Source: Methylomonas sp. LL1 (lineage in GTDB: Bacteria > Pseudomonadota > Gammaproteobacteria > Methylococcales > Methylomonadaceae). Taken from it: a stretch of DNA of 64,000 nucleotides. The position numbers and the translations under genes are program-made. Under the pieces are notes generated by a model. It did no database searches and had not been told where the DNA came from. It worked only from the letters and a program-made list of their open reading frames with translations. Below are positions 47,655 through 57,079 of this stretch, in pieces. Every line of letters begins with the position of its first letter. The stretch's first letter is position 1. The DNA lies in the NCBI RefSeq assembly GCF_015711015.1, contig NZ_CP064653.1:4278001-4342000 (forward strand), written 5' to 3'.

Positions 47655-50600
47655 ATGACTTCAATCGTTACCGGAATGACGCCAGCGCAAATTTCAGCGC
47701 TGACAACCGCCCAGATCAAGGCTCTCAATACCGCTGACTTTAAAGCAATGTCAACGGATCAAATACAAGCGATTACCAGTGATCAGGTCACCGCAATCGA
47801 AACCAGGGATCTGGTAGTGCTGAGTTCCGGGCAAATTGAAGCAATACAGACATACAGCTTACAATCGTTAGCAACCAGTCAGCTCCAAGCTCTTACTTCA
47901 AGCCAAGTTCAAGCCCTCTCAACCGATCAAATTCAAGCACTTACCACTGATCAAGTTGTTGCCTTGACAACCGCGCAGGTTAAAGCGCTGGAAACACGCG
48001 ATCTGGCTGCCCTGTCGACCGACCAGATTGCCGCCATGGAAACACGGGATATCGCATCCTTGACGACCGCACAAATTGGCTCGCTGACCACCGATCAAAT
48101 CCAAGCACTGAGCACTAACCAAGTTGCTGCACTGACGACCGCGCAGGCCAAGGCCTTGACCACGGACCAATTAACGGCGTTGTCGACCGACCAAATTGGT
48201 GCGCTGGAAACCCGCGACGTGGCGTCCCTAACCACTGCGCAAGTCGCGGCCTTGACCACCGATCAAGTTCAAAGCGGGTTGAGTACCGCGCAAGTTGCGG
48301 CGCTGACGACTGCACAAATTGGCGCCTTGAGCACCGATCAAGTTCAAGCGCTGAGCACCGACCAGATCGTAGCGTTGTCGACCGCACAGGTTAAAGCATT
48401 GGAAACGGCTGATTTGGCCGCGTTGTCGACCGACCAAATTGGTGCGCTGGAAACCCGTGATATTGCCGCGTTGACCACCACGCAAATTGGCGCATTAACC
48501 ACCGATCAAATTCAGAGCGGTCTGAGTACCGCGCAAGTTTCCGCACTGACCACTGCCCAAATCGCTTCATTCTCCACCGATCAAATCCAAGCATTGAGCA
48601 CTGACCAGATCGAAGCGTTGTCGACCGCCCAAGTCAAGGCGTTGGAAATAGCCGATTTGAAAGCGTTGTCGACCGATCAGATTGCCGCGATGGAGACTCG
48701 TGATCTAGCATCCTTGACGACTGCGCAGATTGCCGGCTTGTCAACCGACCAAATCCAGGCGTTGAGCACCGATCAGGTTGTGGCGTTGACGACCGCGCAA
48801 GTCAAAGCGTTGACCACGGATCAATTGACGGCGTTGTCGACCGATCAAATCGGCGCGCTGGAAACCCGCGACGTAGCGTCCCTGACCACCGCCCAAGTTG
48901 CCGCGTTGACCACCGACCAAGTTCAAAGCGGTCTGAGTACCGCGCAAGTTGCCTCGCTGACGACCGCGCAGATTGGCGCCTTGACCACCGATCAAGTGCA
49001 GGCTTTAAGTACCGACCAGATCGTGGCACTGAGTACCGCACAGGTTAAAGCGCTGGAAACGGCCGATTTGGCCGCGCTGTCGACCGACCAAATTGGCGCG
49101 TTGGAAACCCGTGACTTGGCGTCCTTGACGACAGCCCAGGTTGCCTCGCTGACCACCGATCAAATCCAAGCACTGAGCACTGACCAAGTTGCTGCACTGA
49201 CGACCGCGCAGGCCAAGGCCTTGACCACGGACCAATTAACGGCGCTGTCGACCGATCAAATCGGTGCGCTGGAAACCCGCGATCTCGCATCCTTAACCAC
49301 CGCGCAAGTCGCGGCCTTGACCACCGACCAAGTTCAAAGCGGGTTGAGCACGGCGCAAGTTGCCTCGCTGACGACCGCGCAGATTGGCGCGTTGACCACG
49401 GATCAAATCCAGGCTTTAAGTACCGATCAAATCGTAGCGCTGAGCACCGCGCAGGTTAAAGCGCTGGAAACGGCCGATGTGGCCGCGCTGTCGACCGACC
49501 AAATTGGCGCGTTGGAAACCCGTGATCTGGCGTCAATGACAACAGCCCAGGTTGCGGCGCTGACCACCGATCAAATCCAAGCACTGAGCACTAACCAAGT
49601 TGCTGCACTGACGACCGCGCAAGCCAAGGCCTTGACCACGGACCAATTAACGGCGTTGTCGACCGACCAAATTGGTGCGCTGGAAACCCGCGACGTGGCG
49701 TCCCTAACCACTGCGCAAGTCGCGGCCTTGACCACCGATCAAGTTCAAAGCGGGTTGAGTACCGCGCAAGTTGCGGCGCTGACGACTGCACAAATTGGCG
49801 CCTTGAGCACCGATCAAGTTCAAGCGCTGAGCACCGACCAGATCGTAGCGTTGTCGACCGCACAGGTTAAAGCATTGGAAACGGCTGATTTGGCCGCGTT
49901 GTCGACCGACCAAATTGGTGCGCTGGAAACCCGTGATATTGCCGCGTTGACCACCACGCAAATTGGCGCATTAACCACCGATCAAATTCAGAGCGGTCTG
50001 AGTACCGCGCAAGTTTCCGCACTGACCACTGCCCAAATCGCTTCATTCTCCACCGATCAAATCCAAGCATTGAGCACTGACCAGATCGAAGCGTTGTCGA
50101 CCGCCCAAGTCAAGGCGTTGGAAATAGCCGATTTGAAAGCGTTGTCGACCGATCAGATTGCCGCGATGGAGACTCGTGATCTAGCATCCTTGACGACTGC
50201 GCAGATTGCCGGATTGTCAACCGACCAAATCCAGGCGTTGAGCACCGATCAGGTTGTGGCGTTGACGACCGCGCAAGTCAAAGCGTTGACCACGGATCAA
50301 TTGACGGCGTTGTCGACCGATCAAATCGGCGCGCTGGAAACCCGCGACGTAGCGTCCTTGACGACAGCCCAGGTTGCCGCGTTGACCACCGACCAAGTTC
50401 AAAGCGGTCTGAGTACCGCGCAAGTTGCCTCGCTGACGACCGCGCAGATTGGCGCCTTGACCACCGATCAAGTGCAGGCTTTAAGTACCGACCAGATCGT
50501 GGCACTGAGTACCGCACAGGTTAAAGCGCTGGAAACGGCCGATTTGGCCGCGCTGTCGACCGACCAAATTGGCGCGTTGGAAACCCGTGACTTGGCGTCC

Positions 50601-53540
50601 TTGACGACAGCCCAGGTTGCCTCGCTGACCACCGATCAAATCCAAGCACTGAGCACTGACCAAGTTGCTGCACTGACGACCGCGCAGGCCAAGGCCTTGA
50701 CCACGGACCAATTAACGGCGCTGTCGACCGATCAAATCGGTGCGCTGGAAACCCGCGATCTCGCATCCTTAACCACCGCGCAAGTCGCGGCCTTGACCAC
50801 CGACCAAGTTCAAAGCGGGTTGAGCACGGCGCAAGTTGCCTCGCTGACGACCGCGCAGATTGGCGCGTTGACCACGGATCAAATCCAGGCTTTAAGTACC
50901 GATCAAATCGTAGCGCTGAGCACCGCGCAGGTTAAAGCGCTGGAAACGGCCGATGTGGCCGCGCTGTCGACCGACCAAATTGGCGCGTTGGAAACCCGTG
51001 ATCTGGCGTCAATGACAACAGCCCAGGTTGCGGCGCTGACCACCGATCAAATCCAAGCACTGAGCACTAACCAAGTTGCTGCACTGACGACCGCGCAAGC
51101 CAAGGCCTTGACCACGGACCAATTAACGGCGTTGTCGACCGACCAAATTGGTGCGCTGGAAACCCGCGACGTGGCGTCCCTAACCACTGCGCAAGTCGCG
51201 GCCTTGACCACCGATCAAGTTCAAAGCGGGTTGAGTACCGCGCAAGTTGCGGCGCTGACGACTGCACAAATTGGCGCCTTGAGCACCGATCAAGTTCAAG
51301 CGCTGAGCACCGACCAGATCGTAGCGTTGTCGACCGCACAGGTTAAAGCATTGGAAACGGCTGATTTGGCCGCGTTGTCGACCGACCAAATTGGTGCGCT
51401 GGAAACCCGTGATATTGCCGCGTTGACCACCACGCAAATTGGCGCATTAACCACCGATCAAATTCAGAGCGGTCTGAGTACCGCGCAAGTTTCCGCACTG
51501 ACCACTGCCCAAATCGCTTCATTCTCCACCGATCAAATCCAAGCATTGAGCACTGACCAGATCGAAGCGTTGTCGACCGCCCAAGTCAAGGCGTTGGAAA
51601 TAGCCGATTTGAAAGCGTTGTCGACCGATCAGATTGCCGCGATGGAGACTCGTGATCTAGCATCCTTGACGACTGCGCAGATTGCCGGATTGTCAACCGA
51701 CCAAATCCAGGCGTTGAGCACCGATCAGGTTGTGGCGTTGACGACCGCGCAAGTCAAAGCGTTGACCACGGATCAATTGACGGCGTTGTCGACCGATCAA
51801 ATCGGCGCGCTGGAAACCCGCGACGTAGCGTCCTTGACGACAGCCCAGGTTGCCGCGTTGACCACCGACCAAGTTCAAAGCGGTCTGAGTACCGCGCAAG
51901 TTGCCTCGCTGACGACCGCGCAGATTGGCGCCTTGACCACCGATCAAGTGCAGGCTTTAAGTACCGACCAGATCGTGGCACTGAGTACCGCACAGGTTAA
52001 AGCGCTGGAAACGGCCGATTTGGCCGCGCTGTCGACCGACCAAATTGGCGCGTTGGAAACCCGTGACTTGGCGTCCTTGACGACAGCCCAGGTTGCCTCG
52101 CTGACCACCGATCAAATCCAAGCACTGAGCACTGACCAAGTTGCTGCACTGACGACCGCGCAGGCCAAGGCCTTGACCACGGACCAATTAACGGCGCTGT
52201 CGACCGATCAAATCGGTGCGCTGGAAACCCGCGATCTCGCATCCTTAACCACCGCGCAAGTCGCGGCCTTGACCACCGACCAAGTTCAAAGCGGTCTCAA
52301 TACAGGTCAAATTGCTGCGATGCTTTATACTCAAGTTGCGGCATTAACTACTGATCAAGTCCAAGCCCTGAGTACCGACCAAATAGTGGCGCTTACCACT
52401 GCGCAGACTGCTGCGCTGGAAACGGCCGATGTGGCCGCGCTATCGACCGACCAAATTGGCGCGCTGGAAACCCGTGATCTGGCGTCAATGACAACAGCCC
52501 AGGTTGCCTCGCTGACCACCGATCAAATCCAAGCACTGAGCACTAACCAAGTTGCTGCACTGACCACGGCACAAGTCAAAGCCTTGACCACGGACCAATT
52601 AACGGCGTTGTCGACCGACCAAATTGGTGCGCTGGAAACCCGCGACGTGGCGTCCCTAACCACTGCGCAAGTCGCGTCCTTGACCACCGATCAAGTTCAA
52701 AGCGGGTTGAGTACCGCGCAAGTTGCGGCGCTGACGACTGCACAAATTGGCGCCTTGAGCACCGATCAAGTTCAAGCGCTGAGCACCGACCAGATCGTAG
52801 CGCTGTCGACCGCACAGGTTAAAGCATTGGAAACGGCTGATTTGGCCGCATTGTCGACCGACCAAATTGGTGCGCTGGAAACTAGTGATTTGGCGTCCTT
52901 GACGACAGTTCAGATCGCGGCATTGACCACTGATCAAGTCCAGGCCCTTAGTACTGATCAGATCGCCGCGCTGACCACCGCGCAGACCAAGGCCTTGACC
53001 ACGGACCAATTAACGGCGCTGTCGACCGATCAAATCGGTGCCCTGGAAACCCGTGACCTGGCGTCATTGACCACCGATCAAGTCGCGGCTTTGTCAACCG
53101 ATCAAGTACAAAGTGGATTGAGAACTTCGCAAATCGCTGCGATGCTTTACACTCAAATTGCGGCATTGACCACTGATCAAGTACAGGCACTCAGTACCGA
53201 TCAGATCGTGGCGCTGACCACCACGCAAGTCAAAGCGATAGAAACCGCCGATCTGGCCGCGCTATCGACCGACCAAATCGGCGCACTGGAAACCCGCGAC
53301 CTGGTGTCATTGACCACCGATCAAATCGCCGCATTAACTACGGATCAAGTACAGACCGGTTTGAGTACAGCGCAAATATCCTCGCTGGCAACCTCGCAAA
53401 TTGCGGCGTTGACAACCGATCAGATCCAGGCATTGAGCACAGATCAGATCAGTAGTTTGACCACAAGTCAGGTTCGCTCGTTGACATCGGATCAGATAGG
53501 CGCTTTGTCAACGGATCAGATTCAGTATCTGACGTTCTAA
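47655..53540 (+). CDS. Giant octapeptide-repeat protein (1961 residues)
   Basis: ATG 47655 with AAGGGGA about 7 bp upstream. After a short start (MTSIVTGMTPAQISAL) the whole protein is an octapeptide repeat, consensus A-L-[ST]-T-[AD]-Q-[IV]-x, roughly 240 units, with variants A-L-E-T-[AR]-D-[LVI]-x and a nine-residue unit SGLSTAQVx. Composition is extreme: no Cys, almost no aromatics, about a quarter Ser/Thr, many Asp/Gln. The S/T-x-x-Q/D pattern could be a helix-capping box in every unit. No signal peptide, membrane segment, RTX motif or LPxTG is visible, and it ends TDQIQYLTF. The third copy of the large repeat diverges near 52293 (NTGQIAAMLYTQ, echoed near 53125). No known function; a filament, adhesin or matrix protein is possible. 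Two GT41 glycosyltransferase genes follow. Confidence 0.85.
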   Translation: MTSIVTGMTPAQISALTTAQIKALNTADFKAMSTDQIQAITSDQVTAIETRDLVVLSSGQIEAIQTYSLQSLATSQLQALTSSQVQALSTDQIQALTTDQVVALTTAQVKALETRDLAALSTDQIAAMETRDIASLTTAQIGSLTTDQIQALSTNQVAALTTAQAKALTTDQLTALSTDQIGALETRDVASLTTAQVAALTTDQVQSGLSTAQVAALTTAQIGALSTDQVQALSTDQIVALSTAQVKALETADLAALSTDQIGALETRDIAALTTTQIGALTTDQIQSGLSTAQVSALTTAQIASFSTDQIQALSTDQIEALSTAQVKALEIADLKALSTDQIAAMETRDLASLTTAQIAGLSTDQIQALSTDQVVALTTAQVKALTTDQLTALSTDQIGALETRDVASLTTAQVAALTTDQVQSGLSTAQVASLTTAQIGALTTDQVQALSTDQIVALSTAQVKALETADLAALSTDQIGALETRDLASLTTAQVASLTTDQIQALSTDQVAALTTAQAKALTTDQLTALSTDQIGALETRDLASLTTAQVAALTTDQVQSGLSTAQVASLTTAQIGALTTDQIQALSTDQIVALSTAQVKALETADVAALSTDQIGALETRDLASMTTAQVAALTTDQIQALSTNQVAALTTAQAKALTTDQLTALSTDQIGALETRDVASLTTAQVAALTTDQVQSGLSTAQVAALTTAQIGALSTDQVQALSTDQIVALSTAQVKALETADLAALSTDQIGALETRDIAALTTTQIGALTTDQIQSGLSTAQVSALTTAQIASFSTDQIQALSTDQIEALSTAQVKALEIADLKALSTDQIAAMETRDLASLTTAQIAGLSTDQIQALSTDQVVALTTAQVKALTTDQLTALSTDQIGALETRDVASLTTAQVAALTTDQVQSGLSTAQVASLTTAQIGALTTDQVQALSTDQIVALSTAQVKALETADLAALSTDQIGALETRDLASLTTAQVASLTTDQIQALSTDQVAALTTAQAKALTTDQLTALSTDQIGALETRDLASLTTAQVAALTTDQVQSGLSTAQVASLTTAQIGALTTDQIQALSTDQIVALSTAQVKALETADVAALSTDQIGALETRDLASMTTAQVAALTTDQIQALSTNQVAALTTAQAKALTTDQLTALSTDQIGALETRDVASLTTAQVAALTTDQVQSGLSTAQVAALTTAQIGALSTDQVQALSTDQIVALSTAQVKALETADLAALSTDQIGALETRDIAALTTTQIGALTTDQIQSGLSTAQVSALTTAQIASFSTDQIQALSTDQIEALSTAQVKALEIADLKALSTDQIAAMETRDLASLTTAQIAGLSTDQIQALSTDQVVALTTAQVKALTTDQLTALSTDQIGALETRDVASLTTAQVAALTTDQVQSGLSTAQVASLTTAQIGALTTDQVQALSTDQIVALSTAQVKALETADLAALSTDQIGALETRDLASLTTAQVASLTTDQIQALSTDQVAALTTAQAKALTTDQLTALSTDQIGALETRDLASLTTAQVAALTTDQVQSGLNTGQIAAMLYTQVAALTTDQVQALSTDQIVALTTAQTAALETADVAALSTDQIGALETRDLASMTTAQVASLTTDQIQALSTNQVAALTTAQVKALTTDQLTALSTDQIGALETRDVASLTTAQVASLTTDQVQSGLSTAQVAALTTAQIGALSTDQVQALSTDQIVALSTAQVKALETADLAALSTDQIGALETSDLASLTTVQIAALTTDQVQALSTDQIAALTTAQTKALTTDQLTALSTDQIGALETRDLASLTTDQVAALSTDQVQSGLRTSQIAAMLYTQIAALTTDQVQALSTDQIVALTTTQVKAIETADLAALSTDQIGALETRDLVSLTTDQIAALTTDQVQTGLSTAQISSLATSQIAALTTDQIQALSTDQISSLTTSQVRSLTSDQIGALSTDQIQYLTF
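48082..52882 (+). repeat. 1476-bp higher-order tandem repeat inside the giant gene
   Basis: Identical or near-identical blocks recur at 48082, 49558, 51034 and 52510, exactly 1476 bp (492 codons) apart. Each holds 61 short units: 57 octads and four nine-residue units. Copies two and three share differences from the first, so they are the most recent duplication. The third diverges in its last 215 or so bp and the fourth is only a partial match (to about 52882). Confidence 0.85.
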
Positions 53541-53562
53541 GTATAGAATTTGAACTGTTCTT

Positions 53563-53605
53563 ATAGCGTCTCCTGTGTGATGAATAATCGCACAGGAGAC
53601 GCTAT
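53563..53605 (+). terminator. Strong 15-bp hairpin after the giant gene
   Basis: ATAGCGTCTCCTGTG and CACAGGAGACGCTAT are perfect reverse complements around a 13-nt loop. No T tract follows directly (TTTT is 8 bp later). It may be a terminator, an mRNA 3'-end stabiliser, or a regulator binding site before the GT41 gene. Confidence 0.6.
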
Positions 53606-53659
53606 GGGCGTCTTTTCGAGGATACCCGATGTTGCTTTATCATTCCTTAACGTATTTCC

Positions 53660-55474
53660 GTGTCATTTATTGAAGTTGATTTTACCTCTGCGTTACTACA
53701 TGCTTGGCAAGGAGAGCTCGACTTTGGTCAACTGATCAATTACGCGAACGAACTGCAAGCAAATGGTGAAACACCGCTTGCCGCAGTACTTTACCAAACA
53801 TGGTTGCGACGAAACCAATCACCACACAACCATCTGGTGTGTTTTAATTTGGGCACAGTGCTTTTCAATCTAGGGGATTTTCCTGGTGCGAAGGAGATAT
53901 ATGTCCAGGCCATCCAACTAGCGCCTTTATTTGTGCAGCCGCGCTTTAATCTTGGTTTGACTTACGAGCGCCTTGGACAGGTCGAGGATGCGATTGTCGA
54001 ATGGCGTTGGATCGATGACAACGTGGGTCCCAATATCGCCGAATACCGACAGATATTACTGTTAGCCCTCAACAATCTTGGCCGCATCCTCGAAACCCGT
54101 AAGCAATATGCTGGCGCACTGGATTATTTGGCAAGAAGCCTAGCAATCAATCCCAATCAACCGGACGTCATTCACCATTGGGTTTATTTGCGGGAAAAGC
54201 AATGCGCCTGGCCCATTTATGGGCCTATATCAGGCATCAACTCGGAGTTGATGCGTCAGTCGACTTCGGCCCTAGCGATGCTCAGTTTGTCGGACGATCC
54301 GGAACAACAACTTACGGCTGCGCGTAATTACGTAAAAAATAAGATTAATTCTAACGTTCCAAAGCTAGCTCCCGTAAAAGCGTACGGGCATCAGAAAATA
54401 CGCATCGGCTATTGTTCGTCAGATTTTTGTTTACACCCGGTCGCCATGTTGACCGCTGAACTGTTCGAACTGCATGATAGGAAAAATTTCGAAATTTATG
54501 GCTACTGTTGGACGCAACAAGGCCATTCGCCGCTACGCCAGCGAATAATCGATGCGATGGATTACTTCGAGCGCATCGATACCATCAGCGACGAAGTTGC
54601 CGCCAGACTGATTCGAGAACAGGAAATCGATATTCTTGTTGATCTGCAAGGTCAAACGTTGGGAGCTCGTGCCAATCTGATGGCTTATCGACCGGCGCCG
54701 ATACAGATTACCTACCTTGGTTTGCCGGCAACCACGGGGCTGCCTTCAATCGATTACGTTATCTCTGACCGTTTCCTGATTCCGGAAGAATATGCCCATT
54801 ATTATTCCGAAAAACCATTGTACATGCCCGATGTATACCAAGTGAGCGATCGTCGGCGGCAATGTGCCTCTATTCCTAGCCGAGAAAATTGTCATCTGCC
54901 GGTGGAAGGCTTTGTATTTTGTTCGTTCAATAACAGCCACAAGTACACTCCGGAAGTTTTCAGTATTTGGATGAATATCCTGCGGCGTGTCCCCGGCAGT
55001 GTGCTGTGGCTACTTGCCGACAATCCCTGGGTCGAAATTAATTTGATAAATGAAGCTAAAACTTGCGGTATCGATCCGAATCGGCTCATTTTCGCGTCTA
55101 GGGTTGAGCCGGAACACTACTTAGCTCGGTTTGCGGTGGCCGATCTGTTTCTAGACTCTTTTCCGTTCAATGCTGGCACTACCGCCAATGATGCCTTATG
55201 GATGGGCTTGCCAGTACTGACCAGAAGCGGACGCTCCTTTGCGTCCAGAATGGCCGGTTCTTTGCTTACGGCGGCTGGATTACCCGAATTGATTACTTAT
55301 AATTTGCGGGATTACGAAGACAAAGCCGTGGCCTTGGCTCAATCTCCGGAGTCGTGCTTGCAACTCCGGGAACATTTGCAAAACATCCGTAATAGCGGCG
55401 TATTGTTTGATACGCCGCGTTTTGTAGATAACCTTGAGCGGCATTTCAAACGTCTCATTGCTGAACTGAGTTGA
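53660..55474 (+). CDS. TPR / GT41 SPINDLY-type O-GlcNAc transferase-like protein
   Basis: 604 residues starting with GTG 53660 (no clear ribosome binding site, so start uncertain). Residues 25-180 are TPR-like helices (FNLGTVLFNLGDFPGAKEIY, FNLGLTYERLGQVEDAI). Residues 245 on are the GT41 catalytic region: IGYCSSDFCLHPVAML with the catalytic-type His, DLQGQTLGARANLMAYRPAP, FCSFNNSHKYTPEVFSIW with the conserved Lys, and NAGTTANDALWMGLPVLT. Expected to be cytoplasmic and to transfer GlcNAc or another sugar from UDP to Ser/Thr. Located directly after the giant Ser/Thr-rich gene. Confidence 0.88.
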   Translation: MSFIEVDFTSALLHAWQGELDFGQLINYANELQANGETPLAAVLYQTWLRRNQSPHNHLVCFNLGTVLFNLGDFPGAKEIYVQAIQLAPLFVQPRFNLGLTYERLGQVEDAIVEWRWIDDNVGPNIAEYRQILLLALNNLGRILETRKQYAGALDYLARSLAINPNQPDVIHHWVYLREKQCAWPIYGPISGINSELMRQSTSALAMLSLSDDPEQQLTAARNYVKNKINSNVPKLAPVKAYGHQKIRIGYCSSDFCLHPVAMLTAELFELHDRKNFEIYGYCWTQQGHSPLRQRIIDAMDYFERIDTISDEVAARLIREQEIDILVDLQGQTLGARANLMAYRPAPIQITYLGLPATTGLPSIDYVISDRFLIPEEYAHYYSEKPLYMPDVYQVSDRRRQCASIPSRENCHLPVEGFVFCSFNNSHKYTPEVFSIWMNILRRVPGSVLWLLADNPWVEINLINEAKTCGIDPNRLIFASRVEPEHYLARFAVADLFLDSFPFNAGTTANDALWMGLPVLTRSGRSFASRMAGSLLTAAGLPELITYNLRDYEDKAVALAQSPESCLQLREHLQNIRNSGVLFDTPRFVDNLERHFKRLIAELS

Positions 55475-55489
55475 GTGTTGGCTGTTCTT

Positions 55490-57004
55490 TCATACCGCTA
55501 CGGCTCGTACCACATATTGAAAGGCCATGGCGTCCTTTACAGCCTGCTCTGGATCGGCGCCGCTGGCAATCGCCATTCCCCGGATATGTGGCAGATATTT
55601 ATCCGCATCCACTCCCGGAAAATTGAAAATTCTGGACACAGCCGTTTCAATATGAAAACCGTTGGTTTCAAACATTTCGAAAATGGTCTTGCGAGTAAAG
55701 AAACGCAGATGGGTTCTATCGAATAATCCGCTATCCTCGTATCTGAATTCGCCGATATTGAGCCGAGCTTGGAAACTCCAATGTTGCGCATTGGGTATGC
55801 AAGCGATCACTTGATTGCCAGGCGCCATTCGAGACTTAAGTTTTCGCAACAACTGCCAAGGGTCACGCAAATGCTCCAGCACATCGCCAAAGACCCAGAC
55901 ATTGGCGGGAAACAAAGCATCCAATTCCGCATCGCGCATTGTTTCGATATCGGCGCAAAATGCTTGCGTACATTCCTGGTTGGCAATTTGAATGTTATCT
56001 TCATCAATGTCGATCCCGACCCATTGGCAATTGGGGGTGTTTTTGAGATATTCCCTGGCCAGAGTTCCGCGCATACAGCCGACTTCCACCACTTTTTCCA
56101 GGTTAGGAGCTAGCATCGCCAATATCGAATCGTTGAATAAGTCGTGCGCGGGTGTTTGTTTCATAGTGGTCTCTTGCGGCTTGTGGATGGGCGGTTTCGG
56201 GAATACTTGCTGACGAATTTGATTATAAACGGCTGCATATTCCGGAAAATCTTGTTGAGTCATCGCGATTTTAAGCGCATCGGCGATGACCGCCTGTTGC
56301 TTGAATTGTCCCAGTTGGCTGGACCAATTCATGATAAAGGGATTATAAATTTCGGTTTTCCATGAGTTTTGGCACAGCAGCAGTGATGCGATCCCTTCTA
56401 TCACAAACACTTTGCGAGCTACCGCGCCAGGGTAAGCGGTTTTATGAGATAGTTGTTGGGTTAACTCATCGTCGTTATTCTGTTGCTCGGCTATCGCGAA
56501 AAGTTTTTCGGTAAGTTCCAGCCAAGCTCGCCAGAAACACGGTTTGGCTGCGAAATAATTACTGAAAACAATGCTCCGAGAGTCCATGACCAATGCCTTC
56601 AGGTCTATAGCGAAGCCAATCCGGTCGAAAAACTGCTGGCAAGTTGCCATGGCTCCGGGATCAGTTACATCACTACCTTCGAAGATATTCTTAAAAAAAG
56701 CGCCGATATCCGGCTGAGGGCTAAAAAGAAAAACATCCGTCTGGCTATCTTTGGATTCGATGAACGCCATCACGTCACTGTAAGATAGGCGAGTCTTATC
56801 TCGAAAACGGGGTGAAAAAAAGCCGTAATAAGCGGATTCGTCTAAAGCTGGTGATTGTCCGAAGAACTTGCGTATCGGCCAGTATTCATACCAATCCGGG
56901 CGTTCGTTGTCGGTGTTATCCAGCAGCAAATAGCCGTCTTCGATGGCATTTAAAGTCTCGGCGGAATAAGCAATGTGATAGAGAAAAGCTTTCATTTGAT
57001 TCAT
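55490..57004 (-). CDS. Two-domain protein: unknown N-terminal domain plus class I methyltransferase
   Basis: 504 residues from ATG 57004; ATG 57052 or 56995 are alternatives. The N-terminal 280 or so residues (MKAFLYHIAYSAETL, RPDWYEYWPIRKFF, YYGFFSPRFRDKT) match no family I can name. The C-terminal part is a SAM methyltransferase: VVEVGCMRGTLAREYL, WVGIDIDEDNIQIA, and FGDVLEHLRDPWQLL, like UbiG/FkbM-type sugar or lipid methyltransferases. It sits 75 bp or less after the GT41-GT-A gene on the same strand, so it likely modifies the same glycan. Confidence 0.8.
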   Translation of the reverse strand: MNQMKAFLYHIAYSAETLNAIEDGYLLLDNTDNERPDWYEYWPIRKFFGQSPALDESAYYGFFSPRFRDKTRLSYSDVMAFIESKDSQTDVFLFSPQPDIGAFFKNIFEGSDVTDPGAMATCQQFFDRIGFAIDLKALVMDSRSIVFSNYFAAKPCFWRAWLELTEKLFAIAEQQNNDDELTQQLSHKTAYPGAVARKVFVIEGIASLLLCQNSWKTEIYNPFIMNWSSQLGQFKQQAVIADALKIAMTQQDFPEYAAVYNQIRQQVFPKPPIHKPQETTMKQTPAHDLFNDSILAMLAPNLEKVVEVGCMRGTLAREYLKNTPNCQWVGIDIDEDNIQIANQECTQAFCADIETMRDAELDALFPANVWVFGDVLEHLRDPWQLLRKLKSRMAPGNQVIACIPNAQHWSFQARLNIGEFRYEDSGLFDRTHLRFFTRKTIFEMFETNGFHIETAVSRIFNFPGVDADKYLPHIRGMAIASGADPEQAVKDAMAFQYVVRAVAV

Positions 57005-57079
57005 AAGCGATGTATGTTGAGATTTGATGGTCCGGTATTGGTCTTTCGGCATTCATACCGGTTGCGGCAAGCTCTAAAT

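Noticed and set aside
47919-53190. Many minus-strand open frames of 60-120 codons inside the giant gene
   Set aside because: They recur with the 1476-bp period and have low-complexity Arg/Gly/Gln content; they are mirror images of the repeat coding strand, not genes.
47655-53540. CRISPR-like direct repeats
   Set aside because: The 24-bp periodicity is continuous coding sequence with no unique spacers and no cas genes nearby.
53550-53735. A plus-strand frame of 61 codons between the giant gene and the GT41 gene
   Set aside because: It spans the perfect hairpin and overlaps the GT41 start; no ribosome binding site or family.
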